Source of the DNA: Bacillus sp. FJAT-25509
Lineage (GTDB): Bacteria > Bacillota > Bacilli > Bacillales > Bacillaceae_G
Direction of reading: 5' to 3'
DNA length: 64,000 nucleotides
Assembly (NCBI RefSeq): GCF_001420605.1
Contig: NZ_LJIZ01000016.1
Coordinates: 1 to 64,000 of the forward strand
Shown one piece after another: positions 7,888 through 16,832 of this stretch (position 1 is its first letter; every line of letters begins with the position of its first letter). The notes beneath the pieces are model-generated. The model saw only the letters and a program-made list of their open reading frames with translations. It was not told the origin of the DNA and searched no databases. Both the position numbers and the translations under genes were made by a program.

Positions 7888-9168
7888 GATATCCCATTCG
7901 ATTTCTTTTGCTTCTACAAAGTGTTCGAATAAGTGTGATCCTAATGCACCAACGATTACTTCGTCAGTTTTTAATAGATCTAATGCAGCTGCTAAAGTTG
8001 CTGGTAAGTCGATGATTCCAACTTCTTCGCGCTCTTCTTTAGACATAACGTAGATGTTACGGTCTACTGGAGCTGGAGCTTCTAATTTATTTTTGATTCC
8101 GTCTAAACCTGCTGCTAATAATACTGATAATGCTAAGTATGGGTTTGCAGCTGGGTCAACTGAACGCACTTCTACACGTGTGCTTAAGCCACGAGATGCA
8201 GGAATACGAATTAGTGGACTACGGTTTCTTGCAGACCAAGCAACGTAACATGGAGCTTCATAGCCAGGTACTAAACGTTTGTATGAGTTTACAGTTGGGT
8301 TTGTAACAGCTGTAAAGTTTGGAGCATGTTTTAAGATCCCTGCGATGAAGTGACGTGCAGTTTCACTTAAACCTAATTCACCAGTCTCATCGTAAAATGC
8401 GTTTTTGCCATTTGTAAATAATGATAAGTTACAGTGCATACCTGATCCGTTTACACCAAATAATGGTTTTGGCATGAATGTCGCGTGTAAACCGTGTTTA
8501 CGAGCGATTGTTTTTACAACTAATTTAAATGTTTGAATGTCATCACAAGCTTTAATTGCACCAGCATATTTGAAATCAATTTCATGTTGTCCTGGAGCTA
8601 CTTCGTGGTGAGATGCTTCGATTTCAAAGCCCATTTCTTCAAGTTCAAGAACGATATCACGACGGCAGTTTTCACCTAAATCAGTTGGTGCTAAGTCGAA
8701 GTAACCACCTTTATCATTTAACTCAAGAGTAGGTTCACCTTTTTCATCTAATTTAAATAAGAAGAATTCTGGCTCAGGCCCTAAGTTGAAATCTGTGAAG
8801 CCTAAAGCTTCCATTTCTTTTAACATACGTTTTAAGTTATTACGAGGATCTCCTTCAAATGGAGTGCCATCTGCATTGTAAATATCACAGATTAAACGAG
8901 CTACTTTTCCTTTTTCAGCAGTCCATGGGAAAACTACCCAAGTGTCTAAATCAGGGAATAAATACATATCTGATTCTTCGATACGAACGAATCCTTCGAT
9001 TGAAGAACCGTCAAACATCATTTTATTGTCTAAAGCTTTTTCAAGCTGACTTACTGGTATTTCAACGTTTTTGATAATCCCTAGTAAATCCGTAAATTGT
9101 AGACGTATGTACTTTACGTTTTGTTCTTTTGAAATACGGAAAATATCTTCTTTTGTAAACTTAGCCAT
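7834..9168 (-). CDS. glnA: Glutamine synthetase, type I-alpha
   Basis: ATP-dependent ligation of ammonia to glutamate, a cytoplasmic dodecamer. 444 residues from the ATG at 9168 (MAKFTKEDI), preceded by AAAGGGGAA; this is the length of the B. subtilis enzyme. Conserved blocks: [59 protein letters not shown] and the ATP-site segment NRSPLIRIP. Arg62 in GFVRIEESD is the residue tied to glutamine feedback inhibition in the Bacillus enzyme. No adenylylation-type loop is evident, as expected. Last gene of a glnR-glnA-glnA arrangement. Its 3' end is the integration site of the element to the left. Confidence 0.95.
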   Translation of the reverse strand: MAKFTKEDIFRISKEQNVKYIRLQFTDLLGIIKNVEIPVSQLEKALDNKMMFDGSSIEGFVRIEESDMYLFPDLDTWVVFPWTAEKGKVARLICDIYNADGTPFEGDPRNNLKRMLKEMEALGFTDFNLGPEPEFFLFKLDEKGEPTLELNDKGGYFDLAPTDLGENCRRDIVLELEEMGFEIEASHHEVAPGQHEIDFKYAGAIKACDDIQTFKLVVKTIARKHGLHATFMPKPLFGVNGSGMHCNLSLFTNGKNAFYDETGELGLSETARHFIAGILKHAPNFTAVTNPTVNSYKRLVPGYEAPCYVAWSARNRSPLIRIPASRGLSTRVEVRSVDPAANPYLALSVLLAAGLDGIKNKLEAPAPVDRNIYVMSKEEREEVGIIDLPATLAAALDLLKTDEVIVGALGSHLFEHFVEAKEIEWDIFRTQVHPWERDQYMSVY

Positions 9169-9220
9169 TATAAAAGTTCCCCTTTCGTATGCAACAAACA
9201 AAATTAGTCTAACACACTTT

Positions 9221-9262
9221 AAAATAGAAAAGTAGAGATATGCTACTTCCACTTTTCTATTT
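9221..9262 (-). promoter_or_regulatory. Long hairpin between the two glutamine synthetase genes
   Basis: AAAATAGAAAAGT pairs with ACTTTTCTATTTT around a ~16-base loop. On the minus strand it sits between the upstream GS paralog and glnA. The following T run is short, so partial termination, RNA processing or mRNA protection are all possible. Confidence 0.4.
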
Positions 9263-9282
9263 TTTTATTTTAAGTTTAGTGA

Positions 9283-10584
9283 TTAGCAGTTTAAATATGT
9301 TTCTTTTTCCCATTCCGATACACGTAATCGATATGCATCCCATTCATCTTTTTTGTTTTGAAGGAATGAATAAAATACATGTTTCCCTAAAACTTGCTGT
9401 AGGAATTCACTGTTTTCTAGTTCAGTAACTGCTTCAAGTAAGCTTCCAGGCAATGTTTCAATGCCTTCTGCTTTTCTAGTTACGTCATCCATCAAATACA
9501 GGTTTTCACTACGCTCGACTGGAGGTGTTAACTTTCTTTCAATACCATCTAAGCCGGCTGATAATAAAACAGCTAAAGCTAAATAAGGATTTGCAGATGG
9601 GTCTGGATTTCGCACTTCGATTCTAGTACCTGCACCTCTTGCAGCTGGTATACGAATTGTACATGTACGATTACTTTGTGACCAAGCTACATAAACTGGT
9701 GCTTCATAGCCTGGAACTAAACGCTTATATGAATTAACTGTTGGATTTGTAACTGAAGCATTTGCACGAGCATGTGTTAATACACCTGCAATAAATTGTC
9801 GCGCTGTTTCAGATAATCCAATTGAATCATGCTGATCATAAAAGGCATTACCATTATCATTTCCTAGACTCATATGACAATGCATACCTGAGCCATTTTC
9901 TCCAAAAATTGGTTTTGGCATGAATGTAGCAACTAAACCATTTTTCTCAGCAATTGTTTTAACTGTATATTTAAATAATTGAATATTATCAGCTGTTTGT
10001 AATCCTGGTGCGTATTTCCAATCGATCTCATGTTGACCGATTGCAACTTCGTGATGTAAAGCCTCAACTTCTAACCCTAACGCCTGAAGTGCCTTTGTAA
10101 TTTCACGTCGTATTGTAACTGTTTTATCTAGGGGGGCTACATCAAAATATCCACCATTGTCATTTGGAACTAACTGATTTCCTTCCTTATTAAATAAGAA
10201 GAACTCAGGTTCAGGTCCTACATTAAAAGAAGTAAATCCCTTGTCAGTCGCTTTTTCAATTGCTCGTTTAAGCACATTTCTTGGATCACCTTCAAAAGGT
10301 GTACCATTCGGATAATGAACATCACAAATGAAGAGTCCAACTTTTTCAATAGTATCGACTTTCCAAGTATTCAAATCTGGGAAAAGCATCATATCACTTG
10401 CTTCAATTTTTGTGAATCCGTTAATACTAGAGCCATCAAACATAGTTTCATTATTAAGTATTTTTTCAATTTGTGTGATTGGTAGTTCTAATTGTTTGAA
10501 TACCCCTTCTACATCTGTAAAAAATAACTGTACAAATTCAAGACTGTGTTCTTCAACACTATTTAAAATCGTTTCCTTTTTCAT
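9283..10584 (-). CDS. Second glutamine synthetase paralog
   Basis: 433 residues, 11 shorter than its neighbour, starting at an ATG behind GGGGGGAAATATAA. All main GS blocks are present ([68 protein letters not shown]), so catalysis is plausible. It differs where Bacillus GS senses glutamine: the residue matching Arg62 is Lys59 (GFTKIEASD). The C-terminus is divergent (EKETYLNC rather than ERDQYMSVY), and that tail region matters for GlnR/TnrA contact in Bacillus. It may be a regulatory variant. Sits between glnR and glnA in the same direction, probably cotranscribed. Confidence 0.88.
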   Translation of the reverse strand: MKKETILNSVEEHSLEFVQLFFTDVEGVFKQLELPITQIEKILNNETMFDGSSINGFTKIEASDMMLFPDLNTWKVDTIEKVGLFICDVHYPNGTPFEGDPRNVLKRAIEKATDKGFTSFNVGPEPEFFLFNKEGNQLVPNDNGGYFDVAPLDKTVTIRREITKALQALGLEVEALHHEVAIGQHEIDWKYAPGLQTADNIQLFKYTVKTIAEKNGLVATFMPKPIFGENGSGMHCHMSLGNDNGNAFYDQHDSIGLSETARQFIAGVLTHARANASVTNPTVNSYKRLVPGYEAPVYVAWSQSNRTCTIRIPAARGAGTRIEVRNPDPSANPYLALAVLLSAGLDGIERKLTPPVERSENLYLMDDVTRKAEGIETLPGSLLEAVTELENSEFLQQVLGKHVFYSFLQNKKDEWDAYRLRVSEWEKETYLNC

Positions 10585-10641
10585 TTATATTTCCCCCCAT
10601 ATAAATATAAAAGCTAGAATAATCCGGATTTAATCAATAAC

Positions 10642-11043
10642 TTAATGAAAGAATCGAGACATATCTCCTTGTCGTAAAGAAGTTCTACCTAATTTACCAT
10701 TTTGATATAACTCTTGACGAAGCATTTTTCGAAGCTGTTCATCTGATATTGATTTTTCAACAATGACTTGTTGAACCACTGTTTCTTTGGATTTTTCTGA
10801 CGATTTTAAATTGAGTACTTCTTTAATTCCTGCTAAATTTAAGCCTTGTTCTATAAAAGTTTTTATCTCTAATAATCGATCGACATCATTGAAAGAAAAT
10901 AATCTACGATTACCTTCAGTACGAGCTGGACGTATTAAATCATGCTCTTCATAATATCGAATTTGTCTTGCGGATAATTCAGTTAACGAAATGACTATTC
11001 CGATTGGGAAAAGTGGCGTTGAGCGTCTTACTTGATCATTCAT
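10642..11043 (-). CDS. glnR: MerR-family nitrogen repressor GlnR
   Basis: 133 residues from the ATG at 11043 (AAAGGAG seven bases upstream). An N-terminal MerR-type winged helix contains [21 protein letters not shown] and [17 protein letters not shown]-terminal tail ([13 protein letters not shown]...MSRFFH) matches the autoinhibitory region of Bacillus GlnR that feedback-inhibited glutamine synthetase relieves. Represses its own operon when nitrogen is plentiful. First gene before two GS genes, as in B. subtilis but with one GS extra. Confidence 0.93.
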   Translation of the reverse strand: MNDQVRRSTPLFPIGIVISLTELSARQIRYYEEHDLIRPARTEGNRRLFSFNDVDRLLEIKTFIEQGLNLAGIKEVLNLKSSEKSKETVVQQVIVEKSISDEQLRKMLRQELYQNGKLGRTSLRQGDMSRFFH

Positions 11044-11072
11044 AGCAATGCTCCTTTCGTTCATCTATAAGT

Positions 11073-11123
11073 ATTTTATTTCATGTTAGATAATCTGTCA
11101 ATACAATGTTAGAAAACCTAACA
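11073..11123 (-). promoter_or_regulatory. glnR promoter with two GlnR/TnrA boxes
   Basis: On the minus strand TTGACA (11096-11101) and TAAAAT (11073-11078) are 17 bp apart. Box 1 TGTTAGATAATCTGTCA (11084-11100) overlaps the -35 and spacer and is one base off the TGTNAN7TNACA consensus. Box 2 TGTTAGAAAACCTAACA (11107-11123) is a perfect match just upstream. This is the known B. subtilis glnRA operator layout. Confidence 0.85.
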
Positions 11124-11186
11124 TGAAATTATTTGTTTTTTATTCTATGCAATATTAGTTAAAATTCTACTATTTAATTAAAAAAA

Positions 11187-11212
11187 ATAATCTCCATTAG
11201 TTTGGAGATTAT
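11187..11212 (-). terminator. Terminator behind the GNAT gene
   Basis: ATAATCTCC pairs with GGAGATTAT, followed on the minus strand by eight T residues. Confidence 0.7.
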
Positions 11213-11238
11213 AACGGTTTGTATTCTCTTCATATATG

Positions 11239-11272
11239 ATTAAATACGTTTATTTGTTGAGCGTATTTAATC
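11239..11272. repeat. Perfect 11-bp inverted repeat
   Basis: GATTAAATACG ... CGTATTTAATC with a 12-base loop between the GNAT gene and its terminator. No T run follows on either side. Function unknown. Confidence 0.5.
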
Positions 11273-11326
11273 TTGGTTTCATTTGAATGTCCTCAAATTT
11301 AACTGATATGATATTCACTAAGTACT

Positions 11327-11755
11327 TTAAAATGATAAATCTTTTTTTAAAAAGAAATGCTCATAATCTCTTCCCACTTTATCAAGTGTTCCATAAACAT
11401 GATAGCCGAACTTTTTATAAAAATCTAAAGCCTGAAAGCTCAAAGTATCTACCTTTATGAAATCACAATTCTTTTCAAGTGCAATTTGTTCAACTTCAAG
11501 TAACAATTTGGTTCCATATCCATGTTTACGAATATCTTCATCAATCATAAAAGTATGAATTTCTAACCAATTCCAGCAAATTTCACCTAATATCCCGCCA
11601 CGTACTTTACCATTTTCATCCTTTAGAAATAAATTAATCTCTTGATATCTACCCCTTAAATCTTCAGGAAAATGTTTTAAATTAAATTCATACAAACTCC
11701 TATTAATATAATTTTTATCTTTCTCATTTAAATCTTTCGTTATATGTAGATCCAT
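11327..11755 (-). CDS. GNAT family N-acetyltransferase
   Basis: 142 residues from the ATG at 11755 (AAAGGTG just upstream); an ATG at 11782 is an alternative start. GNAT fold: acceptor-side strands KVRGGILGEICWNWLEIHTFMI, the acetyl-CoA loop DIRKHGYGTKLLLEVE (R-x-x-G-x-G), then FQALDFYKKFGYHVYG, typical of motif B. Substrate unknown; the W-containing strand and IKVDTLSFQA segment recall small-molecule acetyltransferases. Single gene with its own terminator. Confidence 0.8.
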   Translation of the reverse strand: MDLHITKDLNEKDKNYINRSLYEFNLKHFPEDLRGRYQEINLFLKDENGKVRGGILGEICWNWLEIHTFMIDEDIRKHGYGTKLLLEVEQIALEKNCDFIKVDTLSFQALDFYKKFGYHVYGTLDKVGRDYEHFFLKKDLSF

Positions 11756-12039
11756 TTCACCTTTTCTCCTATTCTGTTTCATTCGATTATTAAGTAAATA
11801 TTACATAATTATTTTCGCTAAGAAGATTTAACAGTGGTAGCATATTAAATTTTACCATATTCTCCCTTTTCCCTTCGTAAATATTGCAGTTTAACTATCC
11901 ATTTACTTTAATAAAAAGACTCATATTGGCAGTTAATCTTCAACTAACGCACGAATAGTTTCAGTACATATTTCTACAATTTGACTATAGTAATTTATTA
12001 AGTTATGATTTTTTTACTTTTATAGAAAGGCTGAGGATA

Positions 12040-12093
12040 ATGATTTGTCGTTTAAAAAAGTTTAAAAATGTCGCTGTGGTATTAAGCTTCTAA
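12040..12093 (+). CDS. 17-residue leader peptide upstream of the CatB/Vat-like gene
   Basis: MICRLKKFKNVAVVLSF, ATG preceded by a GGCTGAGGATA ribosome site. Its last codons and stop overlap the 5' arm of the hairpin at 12086-12124. This is the arrangement of translational attenuators of chloramphenicol and macrolide resistance genes, where a drug-stalled ribosome on the leader opens the hairpin and frees the next ribosome site. Basic residues early and hydrophobic ones late resemble stalling leaders. Inference from arrangement. Confidence 0.55.
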   Translation: MICRLKKFKNVAVVLSF

Positions 12094-12124
12094 GTAAGTT
12101 CTAGAATCTACAATACTTAGAAGC
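12086..12124 (+). promoter_or_regulatory. Candidate translational attenuator hairpin
   Basis: GCTTCTAAGTA (12086-12096) pairs perfectly with TACTTAGAAGC (12114-12124). The ribosome site GAGGAAG of the next gene begins at the very next base (12125). The stem would block ribosome loading next to it. No T run follows, so it is not a terminator. Confidence 0.55.
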
Positions 12125-12137
12125 GAGGAAGATAATT

Positions 12138-12797
12138 ATGAATCATCCATTATTTAATCATTGGTCTGAAACAAAGTATTTAAAAGATATAGTGACAAAT
12201 CCACTCATTGAAGTAGGGGAGTATTCCTATTATTCAGGGTATTATGGTAATCAAAATTTTGAAGATGGCTGTGTAAGATATTTATGGCGTGATGCTAAAT
12301 CTCAAGAACTTTTCAATCCAATTGAACAGTTTGGTTGGCATCTAGATAAACTCATTATTGGAAATTATGTTTGTATTGCAAGTGGAGTTGTCATTTTAAT
12401 GGGTGGTAATCATAACCACCATTCAGAATGGATCACTGTTTATCCATTTGTTGAACAAATAGGACAATCTTATGAACCAAAAGGTAACACAGTTATTAAA
12501 AGCGATGCCTGGATTGGCATGAACGCTATTATAATGCCTGGTGTTACAATTGGTGAAGGCGCAATCGTTGCAGCAGGTTCTGTGGTATCTAAAAACGTAC
12601 CTCCATATACAATAGTTGGTGGAAATCCTGCAAAAGAAATAAAGAAACGCTTCACAGATTCAGAGATTAATAAACTAATGAAAATGCGTTGGTTTGATTG
12701 GGATAGAGAATTAGTTAAGAGAGCGATACCTCTTTTGTCCAATTCATCCATTGAAAAGTTATATGATTTTTATACCAACAAAGTAAAAGAAAGATAA
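12138..12797 (+). CDS. CatB/Vat-type xenobiotic acetyltransferase (hexapeptide repeat)
   Basis: 219 residues, the size of CatB and Vat O-acetyltransferases. Family marks: VGEYSYYSGYYGNQNFEDGCVRYLW at the N-terminus, LIIGNYVCIASGVVILMGGNHNHHSEW with the catalytic His, hexapeptide repeats through IGMNAIIMPGVTIGEGAIVAAGSVV, and VGGNPAKEIKKRF. These enzymes inactivate chloramphenicol or streptogramin A by acetyl transfer; which drug applies here cannot be told. The leader peptide and hairpin upstream suggest drug-inducible translation. Confidence 0.85.
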   Translation: MNHPLFNHWSETKYLKDIVTNPLIEVGEYSYYSGYYGNQNFEDGCVRYLWRDAKSQELFNPIEQFGWHLDKLIIGNYVCIASGVVILMGGNHNHHSEWITVYPFVEQIGQSYEPKGNTVIKSDAWIGMNAIIMPGVTIGEGAIVAAGSVVSKNVPPYTIVGGNPAKEIKKRFTDSEINKLMKMRWFDWDRELVKRAIPLLSNSSIEKLYDFYTNKVKER

Positions 12798-12863
12798 TTA
12801 AGTTAGACAAGCACATTCTAAATAGGATGTAGCTTTTTGCATACAATTTTTATTTATTACGCA

Positions 12864-12904
12864 AAATTGGCAGGTTTACTCTTTATAGCAAACCTGCCAA
12901 TTTT
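12864..12904 (+). terminator. Strong bidirectional terminator
   Basis: AAATTGGCAGGTTT pairs perfectly with AAACCTGCCAATTT and a T run follows. Confidence 0.85.
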
Positions 12905-13026
12905 CCAATAAAAAGATTCACATTTTGTCTGGATAATTGAAAATTTTTGACAAACTATTAGTTGGTTTAGTTATACAAGAATACAACCTAAACGAAAGAA
13001 CGGCGTGTTCTTGACTAACTCCCTAG

Positions 13027-13398
13027 TCAAACTCCTTTATTACGTTCTTCTGTGCAACTTAGGTAATTAGCACATTTCTCTTTGAAACACTTGGTTACTG
13101 TTCCTGGCTTAAGATTATCTTTAAACTTTTCATAACAGTAACACACTTCATCGTCCTGTTCAACTCCACTCTTCCGACTAAATACTTTTGGTCCGATATC
13201 AGAAGGCTTTAGGTCTTCTATTTTGTTATCTTCTTTATACTTATCTAAACACGACTTACATATACAAGATCTTCTTACCTCTTCTTGTGGTATCTGATTA
13301 AATATCTCTCTTGGGAAATACTCATCATTACACCAACAAGTCTTCCCACTTGAGCACTTATTCTCATTACCACACATGGGACAGAGCTTAATTGCCAT
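13027..13398 (-). CDS. Cysteine-rich CWC family protein
   Basis: 123 residues with 15 Cys. The N-terminal half has CPMCG ... CSSGKTCWCNDEYFP ... CICKSCLDKY, the pattern of the CWC domain, presumably metal-binding. A second Cys cluster (EVCYCYEKF ... KCFKEKCANYLSC) fills the C-terminus and is not part of the usual ~70-residue domain. ATG preceded by GAGGAGG. Function unknown. Confidence 0.75.
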   Translation of the reverse strand: MAIKLCPMCGNENKCSSGKTCWCNDEYFPREIFNQIPQEEVRRSCICKSCLDKYKEDNKIEDLKPSDIGPKVFSRKSGVEQDDEVCYCYEKFKDNLKPGTVTKCFKEKCANYLSCTEERNKGV

Positions 13399-13535
13399 TA
13401 TATAACCTCCTCAATTAACAATCTTAGTTACAATTTTTAGCGGACTTTTTAGCAGAAGATTGTAGAAACTCTTCTGCGCATATCATATAAAAGTAATCTT
13501 TTAGTGTCAGAGTATTTCTCTAATTAGTCATCTTT

Positions 13536-13631
13536 TTACAATTGTAGAGATCGTTGCACATCCTCTAAATATTCTATGGGATTTATGATTTGATCTAGTT
13601 CAAAAGTGACTTTAATTAAATTCAATTTCTA
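13536..13631 (-). pseudogene. Remnant of an unrecognised gene
   Basis: A short minus-strand frame reads VTFELDQIINPIEYLEDVQ then RSLQL and stop, protein-like in composition, but stops cut it immediately upstream. It lies ~65 bp behind the next remnant and may be from the same decayed locus. Confidence 0.35.
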
Positions 13632-13696
13632 ATATCAATTAATGTTTATATTATTTATGTACTACTGACGAGATATTTTGTCTTCCTATATAACTA

Positions 13697-13950
13697 TTAA
13701 TTTTTTGCTGCTTCAATTCTTCTTTTAAACTCTTCTTTCCCCTCTTCGCTTTCTATATTATTCAGCACCCTCCCAAGATAGCGTACTTCTCTTCTTTATA
13801 AACTGCAAACCCCTTAAACAATGCTTTTTCATGTTCCAATCTCTCTTCAATTTGTTTTTAAGGAAAACCTTCTCCAATTTCCCCTTCTTGTTCAGTACGG
13901 GCATTTAATTTTTGTACGGAACAGCCTCACCATATCGCTTCCATTTGGAA
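13697..13950 (-). pseudogene. Decayed gene with an internal stop and a frameshift
   Basis: In one frame: KLNARTEQEGEIGEGFP, an in-frame TAA, then KQIEERLEHEKALFKGFAVY and KEEKYAILG. One base shifted it continues RVLNNIESEEGKEEFKRRIEAAKN to a stop at 13697. The text is a convincing helical protein C-terminus, so this is a gene broken by at least two mutations. Family not recognised. Confidence 0.6.
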
Positions 13951-13993
13951 CAATTTATCCTAATTACATAATGATTCTTAATGATAGTCAACA

Positions 13994-14032
13994 AAAAGCC
14001 AATCCCTTCTACAATTAGGAATTGGCTTTTTT
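13994..14032. terminator. Bidirectional terminator hairpin
   Basis: AAAAAGCCAAT and ATTGGCTTTTT form the stem. It lies upstream of the decayed gene and could end transcription in either direction. Confidence 0.65.
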
Positions 14033-14040
14033 GAGTTTTC

Positions 14041-14580
14041 TCTTATTTTTATATAAATAATACATTAATAATGAATTTAACTTATAACTAGAATAAACAT
14101 CAAACGAAAATATGTTAAACTGTCTGAAAAAATTCAGTTGATTCGAACCCCCATTTAATCGAACAAAATTGACTAATCCGTTAAGATTCTCGGAAAGTGT
14201 TAAATCATTTGTTTTTGAATTATTGCTACTTTAGCAATATGAGTTTCTTCCTATATAGTAATTCATTTTTACAATAATGTTATTTCTACAAATATTTTCC
14301 ATTTAAAGTAATGACAATTAATTCATTTTTATTTTTTCTATATTAATAGAATTTCCCGATTCACAAATACGAATATTTCGAAACTCAAAATCTAGATAAT
14401 AGGGCTTATTATATTTTTTAATAACAACTTAAATTGCAATAATCGCCCACCAAATCTTATATTGATAAAGTGTTAAAATTTTATAAAAATCAGAAAAAAT
14501 TGCTCTTTTTAACTATTTCCTAGGGAAGAAGTTAACGAATAAATGGTAATCGTTTTTCTCTATTAAATGCAATCAATAAA
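14041..14580. other. 540-bp AT-rich spacer behind mtnA
   Basis: No gene or clear terminator found on either strand. Confidence 0.4.
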
Positions 14581-15630
14581 TTACTCTTGCTCCCAACTTT
14601 TAAAAGTTTCCTTATAATCGCTAGAAACAATTCCTTTTTCTGTAATAATCGCCGTAATTAATTCATTCGGCGTCACGTCAAACGCTGGGTTTAATACATC
14701 GATTCCATCTGGTGCTATTTGAACATTTCCGATATGTGTTACTTCAGTACGATCGCGTTGTTCAATTACAATTTCGCTCCCTGATTCGATTGATAAATCA
14801 ATTGTTGATAAAGGAGCTGCTACATAAAATGGGATTTGGTAAAAGTTTGCTAAAATCGCTAATTGTAATGTTCCAATTTTATTTGCAGTGTCCCCATTAG
14901 CAGTAATGCGATCAGCTCCAACTATAACTGCATCAACTTTTTTATTTTGTAATAAGTAGCCGACCATATTATCTGTCAATAATGTAACTGGGATACCACT
15001 TTGGTTCAATTCCCAAGATGTCAGTCTTGCCCCTTGAAATACTGGTCTAGTTTCTGTTGCATAGGCTGAAATTTCCCAACCTTTTTCTTTTGCTAAGTGA
15101 AGTGGAGCTAAAGCTGTTCCGTAGCGACTTGTCGCAATACTTCCTGCGTTGCAATGAGTTAATACCGCTGCACCGTCATGTAATAATGTTAAAGCGTTTT
15201 CACCGATTTCCTTGCAAGTTGCCTCATCTGCTAAATGTAATTTTATCGCTTCTTCCATGATGATTAATTTAGCTTCTGATACAGTAACTGCTTCTTTACT
15301 AGAACCAATTAGTTTTTCAACTGCCCATGCTAAATTTACTGCAGTTGGTCTAGCACTTATTAGTTCATCCGCTAATAATCTTGCTTGTTGATGAAATTCT
15401 TCAATTTGTTCAGTTTCAATTTCTCGAACACCTAAATAAAGTCCATACGCAGCTGCTAAACCGATCGCTGGTGCTCCTCTTACTTGTAATTTTACGATTG
15501 CTTCACGTACATCTAATAATGTTGTTGCATCAAAATAGTATATTTCAGTTGGTAATTTTGTTTGGTCTAAAATTTTTAAGCTTTCACCGTTCCATTGTAA
15601 TGATTCAGGTATTTGCTGTAATGTAGTCAT
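14581..15630 (-). CDS. mtnA: S-methyl-5-thioribose-1-phosphate isomerase
   Basis: Converts methylthioribose-1-phosphate to methylthioribulose-1-phosphate in the methionine salvage pathway; cytoplasmic. 349 residues, usual length. Conserved RGAPAIGLAAAYGL, the catalytic-Cys segment LTHCNAGSIATSRYGTAL, TRPVFQGARLTSWEL and the catalytic-Asp segment VIVGADRITANGDTANKIGT. Starts 6 bases after the mtnK stop behind GGAG, so translated from the same S-box-controlled mRNA. Confidence 0.97.
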   Translation of the reverse strand: MTTLQQIPESLQWNGESLKILDQTKLPTEIYYFDATTLLDVREAIVKLQVRGAPAIGLAAAYGLYLGVREIETEQIEEFHQQARLLADELISARPTAVNLAWAVEKLIGSSKEAVTVSEAKLIIMEEAIKLHLADEATCKEIGENALTLLHDGAAVLTHCNAGSIATSRYGTALAPLHLAKEKGWEISAYATETRPVFQGARLTSWELNQSGIPVTLLTDNMVGYLLQNKKVDAVIVGADRITANGDTANKIGTLQLAILANFYQIPFYVAAPLSTIDLSIESGSEIVIEQRDRTEVTHIGNVQIAPDGIDVLNPAFDVTPNELITAIITEKGIVSSDYKETFKSWEQE

Positions 15631-15636
15631 CGATAA

Positions 15637-16803
15637 TTACTCCAATCCATTAAGTAAATTTCCAATATTTCTAATAGTAAATCTATTTTTTATACAATAA
15701 ACTCCGAATTTTAAGACTTTTTTCTTTGCTTCAATTTTTTGATTATGTTCCAGTGCATCAATATCTTCAACATGAGCAAGACCGATACTTCTTCGGATTA
15801 ATTCACATCCAATAACCCCAATTGCATCCACCCAATATCCTTCTAGTTTTTCTTTAATTAAAGCTTTTTGGTTAAACGGTCTAACACTATGCTCTTCCCA
15901 TAGGCGAATAAATGTTTCATTAAAAACTTTTTCAATGTTTAAAATGTGTTCAATAATTTCGTCCTTTAGTTCAGTACGACTGAAAAGTTGAAAAAGTAAA
16001 TTTGCCTGAATTTGCCCCAAATCAAATCCGATTGGTCCGACAAATGCAAATTCCGGGTCAATTATTTTTGTTTCTGTTTCAGATACGAAAATGCTTCCCG
16101 TATGTAAATCACCATGTAATAAAGCTTCTTTTTTCGATAAGAAATCTAATTTTAGTTTCGCAACCTCAATTTGTAGATCTTCATCATTCCATAGATTTTG
16201 AATTTCATCTGTTAATTCTTCTTCAAAACTATTTGTTTCACTGTTAAAAAATGGGTCCGTGTAAACAAGATTTTCTGTTATATCACATAAGTCAGGATTA
16301 TTAAAAAGATACTCTAACTCTTTTTTCTTAGCCGGTGTAGTTCCAAAGTCTGAAGTGAAGAATAATGATTTAGCTAAAAATTCTCCAATATGTTCAGCTA
16401 AAAACGGATAGCTTTTTTTCTCAATGAAACCTTTTCGTAAAATTTGCAAGTGAGATAGATCCTCCATTACAGTTACAGCTTGATCTTCGTCATGTTCTAA
16501 AATTTTTGGTGCATGTAATGGGATTAGCTCATTGTATATTTTTGTCGCATTACTCTCGATCGTCGCTCGCTTTAATGTAAGTGGCCAGCTTTCTCCAACG
16601 ACTTTTGCGTATGGTAGAGCCTGTTTTATAATTAACCCTTTCTCGCTTCCTACGGGATTAACTTTAAACACTAAATTTAGATTCCCATCCCCGATTTCTA
16701 TACTTTCACATAGTTCATTTTTAAAATAGCCAAGTTTTTGTAAATAAGTAATTGCAGTTGCTTCTGTTAAAGGTCTATATTCTTTTCGTTCAATGACAGT
16801 CAC
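15637..16803 (-). CDS. mtnK: 5-methylthioribose kinase
   Basis: Phosphorylates 5-methylthioribose, the entry step of the pathway. 388 residues from the GTG at 16803, which stands 8 bases behind AAGGGGGA; an ATG at 16810-16812 is too close to that site, and longer readings run into the riboswitch terminator. Family marks: EIGDGNLNLVFKV (ATP loop), IIKQALPYAKVVGESWPL, VTVMEDLSHL, LLHGDLHTGSIFV (catalytic Asp) and IIDPEFAFVGPIGFDLGQ. First gene of mtnKA. Confidence 0.95.
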   Translation of the reverse strand: MTVIERKEYRPLTEATAITYLQKLGYFKNELCESIEIGDGNLNLVFKVNPVGSEKGLIIKQALPYAKVVGESWPLTLKRATIESNATKIYNELIPLHAPKILEHDEDQAVTVMEDLSHLQILRKGFIEKKSYPFLAEHIGEFLAKSLFFTSDFGTTPAKKKELEYLFNNPDLCDITENLVYTDPFFNSETNSFEEELTDEIQNLWNDEDLQIEVAKLKLDFLSKKEALLHGDLHTGSIFVSETETKIIDPEFAFVGPIGFDLGQIQANLLFQLFSRTELKDEIIEHILNIEKVFNETFIRLWEEHSVRPFNQKALIKEKLEGYWVDAIGVIGCELIRRSIGLAHVEDIDALEHNQKIEAKKKVLKFGVYCIKNRFTIRNIGNLLNGLE

Positions 16804-16832
16804 TAAATTCATCCCCCTTGAATTTTGCAAAA

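Noticed and set aside
9221-9262. Additional GlnR/TnrA box between the GS genes
   Set aside because: The TGTTAG near 9205-9215 lacks a matching TNACA half at the right distance.
12470-12751. 93-codon minus-strand frame inside the CatB/Vat-like gene
   Set aside because: Antisense shadow produced by the repetitive hexapeptide codons.
13821-14018. 65-codon plus-strand frame
   Set aside because: Lies over the decayed minus-strand gene and the terminator hairpin; composition is not protein-like.
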